From Archivesica marissinica (lineage: Eukaryota; Mollusca; Bivalvia; Venerida; Vesicomyidae), in assembly GCA_014843695.1 (NCBI GenBank), contig CM026404.1:85156712-85220711 (forward strand): a stretch of DNA of 64,000 nucleotides. The letters are read 5' to 3'. The position numbers and the translations under genes were made by a program. This document shows positions 57,389-64,000 of this stretch, piece after piece; position 1 is the stretch's first letter, and each line of letters starts with the position of its first letter. The notes under the pieces were generated by a model that saw only the letters and a program-made list of their open reading frames with translations, did no database searches and was not told the origin of the DNA.

Positions 57389-57668
57389 TTACGTTTATTT
57401 ACCGTCGCTATCGGTTACCCATATGAGCGACGCCTCCTGGAGAGATTAGTCATTTTAGATTTTGGAGGATAGTGCAATGATACAGAAAGAGACCAATTAC
57501 AGAGTCTCCTGGTTCTTTTACGTGCACGGTGTAAAGCACCGACACGAGACCTCGGTTTAACGTCCCATCTGAAAGACTACTAATTTTATTAGGGGCAGAT
57601 GGGGGATCGAACCTGCGATCTCTGGATTACCAGTCCAGTGTGTTACCACTCGACTACAGATCCATCTG
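57389..57668 (-). mobile_element. SINE family D (tRNA-Thr-like), full-length copy
   Basis: Minus-strand head CAGATGGATCTGTAGTCGAG, GGTAACACACTGGACTGG, TAATCCAGAGATCGCAGGTT and CGATCC (A and B boxes; loop CTGGTAA gives GGT, Thr). The body has GGACGTTAAACCGAGG, GGTGCTTTACACCGTGCACG and GGAGGCGTCGCTCATATGGG. It ends GGTAAATAAACGT. This is the best preserved member of the family here. Confidence 0.88.
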
Positions 57669-58534
57669 CGGAACAAGCTGTCGTTGACCAGGCTTCCAAT
57701 CGGACATACATCAACAATCACACTAAATATCGAGTCATACAATATAAATATTTTCATTTTGACATTTAATGCATTTTATTCCGCAATTCATTGAATAAAG
57801 ATCTGTAATAAAATGTATCGAATAAGATGATATGAACATTGATATTATATAGTTATTAGTTTGCTCTAAGTACTGTAAAACACCAGGTGGCCGATTAAAA
57901 CAAACACAGGCCCCCATAACAGTTTTAAAGTGATTGGGTGAACGAATACATATGAAATCAGAATGAAATCTTAGACACGCGAAGTTTAATAAGTGTTCTT
58001 GAATTGGAGGCACTCTGTATGTATGATATGTTGAACTGTATTCCCGTGACTCGAATTTCCTCATTCAATAGTTATATTAACATAACATATCATTTTAATC
58101 AGATCAAGACCAAGGACAGATCCCGGATTTAGTGTTTGGATGAAAGTGAGTTGGCTTGGGAGTGTCTATGGGCATGCTCCCCTGAAGAACAATTGAGGGA
58201 GCAATTCATTTGATGCCTTCTTTTCGTGTGTTGTGTTTTTGTGAATGTAATTATCTAGCGAGCGAGCGAGAAAGTAGACCAAATTTTAACCTAATATAAA
58301 ACATACCAGCACCACAGATCAAACAGAACTATTCCACCCTCATATAACCGTCGTTGATGATATCACCAGCATGTGTAGCCTAATTACTTCAGTGTATCGG
58401 TTTGGCCCATTTTTAATCTGTCATTGCCTCTCTACATATTGTTACCGTTTCGTTCAATTGGCATGAATCTAAAAAAAGAATTGTATGTGGGTGATACAAA
58501 ACCTTTTTGCAAGCAATCTATACAAATGTATATA
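57669..58534. other. No gene recognised
   Basis: AT-rich. A minus-strand ORF of 109 codons (57735-58064) shows no domain or codon pattern that I trust. Confidence 0.5.
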
Positions 58535-58782
58535 GACGGATCTGTAGTCCAGTGGTAACATGCTGGACTGGTAATCCAGGGATCGCAGGTCTTTCAGATG
58601 GGACGTTAAACCAAGGTATCATGTCGGTGCTTTACACTGTGCACGTAAAAGAACCAGAGGAGATTCTGGAATGGGTCTCTGTCTGTATCTCTTGCACTAT
58701 CCTCCAAAATCTAAAATGACTAATCTCTTCAGGAGGCATCACTCATATGGGCAACCGGTAGCGACGATAAATAAATGTAAAT
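58535..58782 (+). mobile_element. SINE family D, plus strand, B box deleted
   Basis: GACGGATCTGTAGTCCAGTG, GGTAACATGCTGGACTGG and TAATCCAGGGATCGCAGGT are followed directly by CTTTCAGATGGGACGTTAAA. In other copies about 36 bp (TCGATCC and the following linker) lie between. The A box remains but the internal Pol III B box is lost. The tail is GACGATAAATAAATG. Confidence 0.85.
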
Positions 58783-58947
58783 CACACACTCAAATGAATC
58801 ACGAGATATTACCCACAAACCCTTGTTCTTTAGACAGAAGAATTTCAAAAGTCAAATGTTCGTATTTATATCTATCTCGTGTCTCGATAGTATCAGCAAA
58901 ATGTGCAAAAGCTTGCTCTATGGCGAAATGGACATATCAATTGATAG

Positions 58948-59154
58948 CTGTCCGATTAGCGCAGTGGTTAGCACGCTCGCTTTCTCGCCAATGCAACCCG
59001 TGTTCGATCCTCGCACCGGGAAATATGTGAGATGGTACGGTTAATCCGGTTTCCTCCCACACGATGACCACATTTACGCTTTCATCCGTGCCAACGAGAG
59101 TGATTAATATAAGTTGTTAAAACTTGCTTCGCAATCATTGTAAAATAAATAAAG
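58948..59154 (+). mobile_element. SINE family A, second copy
   Basis: CTGTCCGATTAGCGCAGTGG, GTTAGCACGCTCGC, B box GTGTTCGATCC, then GGTTTCCTCCCACACGATGA, GAGAGTGATTAATATAAG and AAATAAATAAAG. Compared with 9343-9578 it lacks about 30 bp in the body. Target duplications were not certain. Confidence 0.82.
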
Positions 59155-59669
59155 TTTAGACACGGTCAACTATCAATTTATAATATTCTGATTTGAATAA
59201 ACAGTAGGTATGGAGCTTATTTCAGACTCGCACATGCATGTATGGCCACGTGGACCAACACTAGTATTAATATGTGTATGCTACATTGCCTTAAATTCAC
59301 AGCAGCAACTTTGACATTACTTGTAGATGATGGAATGTGATAATGACAATACTACATTCAATTCTAATATACGTTTTTGAAAATAAACAAAACTGTTAGA
59401 AACTGTTAATATTAATAGTGTCGAACCGTTGATCGAACCTTCGATCCATGGATTAAGCTCGTTAATGAGTTTCATTCCCATATAATATATAGCATTTGGC
59501 GGTGTAAGAATTTCGTTTTCACCCTATAGGTGTGTTAGCCAATCGTAACTGCATATAAATCCGTTCACCAATCGGCGCGTTCTATGACAACAACAGTTCT
59601 GCGTTTAGTTACAAGAACTTCCGCCGTTCATACGAGCAGCTATCAGAACAGTATAATTCACAGCACAGA
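59155..59669. other. No gene recognised; possible SINE head remnant
   Basis: GATCGAACCTTCGATCCATG followed by GATTAA at about 59432-59457 resembles a decayed inverse SINE-D head. Nothing else recognisable. Confidence 0.35.
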
Positions 59670-59888
59670 TAGAACGATAAACAACAGTCTAAATAGAACG
59701 ATAAACAACAGTCTAAATAGAACGATAAACAACAGTCTAAATAGAACGATAAACAACAGTCTAAATAGAACGATAAACAACAGTCTAAATAGAACGATAA
59801 ACAACAGTCTAAATAGAACGATAAACAACAGTCTAAATAGAACGATAAACAACAGTCTAAATAGAACGATAAACAACAGTCTAAATAG
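59670..59888. repeat. 24-bp minisatellite, 9 copies
   Basis: AGAACGATAAACAACAGTCT followed by AAAT, nine times with no variation that I can see. Confidence 0.97.
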
Positions 59889-60100
59889 TCACAAGTTTAA
59901 TTGTCATTAGTAATCTCAACATTGGTAAATGTTCATATGACTTGATATATGTTCGAGGTAGTGTCAAAGAGTACTGAAATGTTAAAATACATTTCATTTC
60001 AAACAATTGTAATCAACCCAGTTCATTTATATTGGTTGAAATTTCAATCTTTAAATATGTAATATAATCAATTTGACATGAACAAATTGAACTTTTCTAT

Positions 60101-60300
60101 TTAACCCTTTCAACACCACAGACCTCTAAATAGGCGAGCCGTCTCATCAGGATCTGCACTTTTTTTGTAATATTACTATTTTAGACAAAATTACCCATTT
60201 TGATAAATGAACTTGTCCAAATGTGATTTTCTGATTCATTTATTGGTTTATGAATATCATGGACCAGTCCATGTGAGTTACTTGGTGTTGAATGGGTTAA
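60101..60300. mobile_element. TTAA MITE subfamily 2, copy with half of its hairpin deleted
   Basis: TTAACCCTTTCAACACCACA at the left and GTGTTGAATGGGTTAA at the right. CTCTAAATAGGC is followed directly by GAGCCGTCTCATCAGGATCT, so the left arm of the hairpin (about 38 bp) is missing; the distal part is intact. Confidence 0.85.
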
Positions 60301-61219
60301 ACTAGAATAGAAACCGTAAACATTTTTAAATCAAAAGCACACAACATTTCAGCCCAATATGGTACTAGTCAGTTGACTATGTCCCTGCAGGTAGTCTGAT
60401 TGGGGTTCTTCCAATTTTCTGCAATACATTATGCAGAACATATGCCTCAACCCTCCTGGCAATTAGCTCCTTTAAGTGTACCTGTTCGACCTCGCCATCT
60501 TTCCCCCATTACAATATCCCTCACAATCATGTAAGTGTAATACCTGTACCGTGTTACAGCTTTTTCCTGTTCCTCCTTCCGATATTTGCCAATACCTTAA
60601 AACGCCAGAACATTGTAGTTGTAAATAAATATACCCTTCACATCCCCAGACTCACATTTCCGATATATGCTTCTTCGAGACACAGAGTTTCCTGTCTGGA
60701 GACATCCGAGTCCCAACATTCGAATGCCATCATTCAAACTTACCCATCCACATCAATACATAGTTCCCTTGTGACGTCATCATTCCTACTATGGATTTTG
60801 AATGGCAAAGTTGATCAAATATTATATATAATATATAGTAGCGATATTTTGTTTTCTTCATAAATCATTTATTTTTCATCCCATCACCATGGTTCTGTAG
60901 CGAACCACACCCAGTTGTTGGACGGTTGACTGTGTGCGATTCCTACACGGGTTCGCCTGGGCCCGGCTTTCGGCTAACTCCTATTCACTACAAAGGACTA
61001 CGGAGACAATCAATACGTTTATGATGTTTATTTCTAATAACTCTTAACAAAAACCTTGAACTTAGTAGCATGGCATAATATAATTACTTATGAATTGTTA
61101 TAGCAAGGATAACCACATACACTCACCTGGGTACCGTGAATATATTCACTCGCCCTCTCGATAAAATGAGATGAGCAACTCTAAGCTTTCACTTATTATT
61201 TTAATCCCCCGAGCGTAAC
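60301..61219. other. No gene recognised; one palindromic spot
   Basis: It contains GGTTCTGTAGCGAACC (about 60891-60906), a stem of five with a six-base loop, at the start of a GC-richer tract (60890-60985). That tract may be the end of an element running to the 39-bp array, but I found no partner end. Confidence 0.4.
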
Positions 61220-61736
61220 ACTAATCATTCCAAGTCACTTTTAGTCTTCATTAAATCACTAACACAACTTAGCCCACCATAAGCTTTGATTAATCGCTAA
61301 AACAACTTAAGTCGCCTTAAGCTTCCATCAACACACTAAACAGATTAAGCCACCTTAAGCTTACATGAAATCACTAAAACAGTTTAAGACACTTTAAGCT
61401 ATCATTAATTCACTAACACAGTCACCTTAAGTCACCTTAAGCTTCCATTAAAACAATAAACTGTTTAAGTCACTTTAAACTTTCATTAATTCACTAGCAC
61501 AACTTAAGTCACCTTAAGCTTCCATCAAAACACTAAACAACTTAAGTCCCCTTAAGGTTTCATTAACACACTAAATAGCTTAATCCACCTTAAGCTTCCA
61601 TGAAATCACTAAAACAGTTTAAGACACTTTAAGCTTTCATTAAATCGCGAACACAGCTTAAGTCCCCTTAAGCTTCCATCAAAACACTTAAACAGCGTAA
61701 GCCACCTTAAGCTTCCATGATATCGCTAAAACAATT
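61220..61736. repeat. Degenerate 39-bp tandem array, about 13 copies
   Basis: The unit is close to CACCTTAAGCTTCCATNAAA followed by TCACTAAAACAGTTTAAGT. The CTTAAGCTT word is the best kept part. Copies differ by up to about a quarter of positions, so the array is old compared with the others in the window. Confidence 0.85.
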
Positions 61737-61846
61737 TACCTCTTTCTCCTCGTGGGACATTTTTAAGTAACACTGGGGCATTCTTGTAGGTGTGGCCTGC
61801 TCTCATGGATGTCAAAGTGACACCCCTGGTTTTAGCGCGGTTCTTA

Positions 61847-61889
61847 CTTTTATACAAGCTGGTGATGTCATATTGACCATATGACGTCA
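61847..61889 (-). promoter_or_regulatory. Candidate core promoter on minus strand: CRE plus TATA box
   Basis: TGACGTCA (61882-61889), the palindromic CREB/ATF site, lies 27 bp upstream, in minus sense, of TATAAAAG (61847-61854). A transcript starting about 30 bp further on would run leftwards through the 39-bp array. No ORF of known type follows. Confidence 0.35.
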
Positions 61890-61969
61890 TGTCGATATCA
61901 CGCGCTCGGTAGCAAATATGGCTGACTGTACGCGGAAGTAAATACAATTTTCTACATATTGTCATGATT

Positions 61970-62834
61970 TATAATCACTAGGTTTTATTCAGGATGGAAT
62001 TAATAAATTAATTGGTAAGTTTCCATATTGATCTATCGATTACTACTAAAGTTTCATATTGACACTGTGTCGTAAGCTGTAATTCAGCCATAATTCGGAA
62101 TGCACATTTACTGAAATGTGTCTGGAACAATTACAAAAGTTCATAGTGGTTCTCACAATTGCAAAGCTAATGTACCTTTCTTTAAAATAAAGCAAATCAA
62201 GTAGATTGCATATTTACATATGCAGAACACCATAGTGCATGCATATATGTAACAATATATGCGTAAAGGCCCAATAAAATATCCATGCTATCAATGAAAA
62301 TAAGTGGGTGGGGTAACTCGAATTATGTGTGCAGTAGCAATAAGTTGTCTAAATTGTCATACATAATTGTTCAAGGTCATACAAGTACAAGAACAGTCCT
62401 ATCATGCATTGTATGTGTTATTCATGGGTGTCTGTCGAGATACCTTCTCGTTACATTTCATACCTTGTTGGAAAGCTCTCAATGGACATATTTTTTGTAT
62501 CATTTCACAAATTTCGTATCAATAACGAATACATAATAATTTACCTGTATATTAATATTTCAACTGTGAACATAGACTTCCAAAAATAGGTGCAAGTTAA
62601 GTTTCTTATCATTTATAATCCATACATCATTGTCAAAAAATAAATTAATATTTAAAAAGTACATTTCAATACCTTTAAAATCATACCAAATTTTATATTA
62701 AGAAACCAAAATTAATAAAGTTATTGCAATTAAAGGATTACTAGTAAAATCATGAAATTGCTGTTAATAAAACTTGCCAGTCAAAATGGCTGCCAAGATA
62801 AGATCTTATCAGTGTTTTTGACTGCCGTGGGAAC
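61970..62834. other. No gene recognised
   Basis: AT-rich; the ORFs (83 codons or fewer) show no motif. Confidence 0.5.
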
Positions 62835-63790
62835 TGTATTGTATTTCCTGACCTTGTCATTCCCGTCTAGAGCATCACACACGTTGTGGACTCCCATGTC
62901 CTGCCTGTAGTCTCTTCTTCATGTATTGTATTTCCTGACCTTGTCATTCCCGTCTAGAGCATCACACACGTTGTGGACTCCCATGTCCTGCCTGTAGTCT
63001 CTTCTTCATGTATTGTATTTCCTGACCTTGTCATTCCCGTCTAGAGCATCACACACGTTGTGGACTCCCATGTCCTGCCTGTAGTCTCTTCTTCATGTAT
63101 TGTATTTCCTGACCTTGTCATTCCCGTCTAGAGCATCACACACGTTGTGGACTCCCATGTCCTGCCTGTAGTCTCTTCTTCATGTATTGTATTTCCTGAC
63201 CTTGTCATTCCCGTCTAGAGCATCACACACGTTGTGGACTCCCATGTCCTGCCTGTAGTCTCTTCTTCATGTATTGTATTTCCTGACCTTGTCATTCCCG
63301 TCTAGAGCATCACACACGTTGTGGACTCCCATGTCCTGCCTGTAGTCTCTTCTTCATGTATTGTATTTCCTGACCTTGTCATTCCCGTCTAGAGCATCAC
63401 ACACGTTGTGGACTCCCATGTCCTGCCTGTAGTCTCTTCTTCATGTATTGTATTTCCTGACCTTGTCATTCCCGTCTAGAGCATCACACACGTTGTGGAC
63501 TCCCATGTCCTGCCTGTAGTCTCTTCTTCATGTATTGTATTCCTGACCTTGTCATTCCCGTCTAGAGCATCACACACGATGTGGACTCCCATGTCCTGCC
63601 TGTAGTCTCTTCTTCATGTATTGTATTTCCTGACCTTGTCATTCCCGTCTAGAGCATCACACACGATGTGGACTCCCATGTCCTGCCTGTAGTCTCTTCT
63701 TCATGTATTGTATTTCCTGACCTTGTCATTCCCGTCTAGAGCATCACACACGTTGTGGACTCCCATGTCCTGCCTGTAGTCTCTTCTTCA
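62835..63790. repeat. 87-bp minisatellite, 11 near-identical copies
   Basis: TGTATTGTATTTCCTGACCT, TGTCATTCCCGTCTAGAGCA, TCACACACGTTGTGGACTCC and CATGTCCTGCCTGTAGTCTC form the unit. Variation is limited to a lost T (about 63540) and GTTGTGG/GATGTGG in two adjacent copies. Confidence 0.97.
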
Positions 63791-64000
63791 CATATGGTAT
63801 TTTTATTTGTGGATCAATTTCAATGGCGAATGTCTCTTTTGTGAAGTTGACCGTTCTCTTTACCTCGACGGCACATATAAGCGTTATTTGAACAGGGCGA
63901 TTTTGAGAATTAGTAAAGTTAAATGGAAAAAGACGCAGAAGTCGAAGCGAAGCATGTTAGCATAAATAAGTGTGTTGGTCTGATTACTACAGAATTACAT
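63791..64000. other. No gene recognised at window end
   Basis: Short unique tail of the window without an ORF or repeat I can support. Confidence 0.4.

Noticed and set aside
57735..58064. 109-codon minus-strand ORF
   Set aside because: No recognisable motif, no splice context, and AT-rich codon use like the surrounding non-coding DNA.
59584..59910. ORF with repeated RTINNSLN residues
   Set aside because: Product of the 24-bp minisatellite.

Overview
The window looks like non-coding, repeat-saturated nuclear DNA of an animal, most likely a mollusc and probably a bivalve. This rests on AT-rich sequence with GT-AG introns, tRNA-headed SINEs, LINEs of the I/Jockey and L1/Tx1 types, a DIRS-like retroelement, several hAT and TTAA-type DNA transposons and very abundant minisatellites. 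I recognise the general look of the TTAA hairpin MITEs and SINEs from bivalve genomes, but the species assignment is inference. I see no host housekeeping gene. Every coding region I can support is transposon-derived, apart from one short basic-protein ORF of unknown role at 33.2-33.7 kb.

Layout. 0-3 kb: a 51-bp satellite cut by a pogo-like TA-flanked element, then a DIRS-like gag/RT fragment on the minus strand (3.0-4.2 kb). 5.3-6.0 kb: G-rich minisatellite. 6.6-9.6 kb: a minus-strand LINE into which an 831-bp TIR element and a SINE have jumped, both with readable target duplications. 10.3-12.4 kb: duplicated fragments of a probable Mutator-type transposase. 13.2-13.8 kb: a TTAA MITE and a SINE. 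14.1-16.7 kb: a plus-strand two-exon gene with an intact BED finger and hAT-like transposase (780 aa). 17.5-18.5 kb: a 1,000-N gap. 18.5-24.1 kb: a minus-strand I/Jockey LINE with gag, endonuclease, RT and RNase H, broken by several frameshifts. 25.6-31.5 and 34.5-40.5 kb: two near-identical copies of one about 6-kb hAT transposon. The second is complete (15-bp TIRs, 8-bp target duplication, six-exon 756-aa transposase). The first lacks its left end and has its centre exchanged for a different hAT-type element of exactly the same length. 31.5-34.5 kb: fragments of that other element, a low-complexity filler and an unknown ORF. 40.9-44.2 kb: minisatellite, MITE, and a SINE split by a 1.2-kb hAT-type element. 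44.75-48.64 kb: a 33-bp satellite (about 118 copies). 48.95-52.11 kb: a 57/59-bp satellite (about 55 copies). 52.1-53.3 kb: an L1/Tx1-like LINE tail with a 16-bp target duplication. 53.3-64 kb: minisatellites, TTAA MITEs, SINEs and a Foldback-like element with a 9-bp target duplication.

How the parts relate. The window is a record of layered transposition: SINE into LINE, DNA element into LINE, pogo-like element into satellite, hAT element into SINE. In several cases the empty site can be read back exactly. The intact hAT copy and the intact 780-aa hAT-like gene are the only complete transposase genes. The MITEs, SINEs and partial hAT elements depend on enzymes encoded elsewhere. All calls are by eye; no database search was run.
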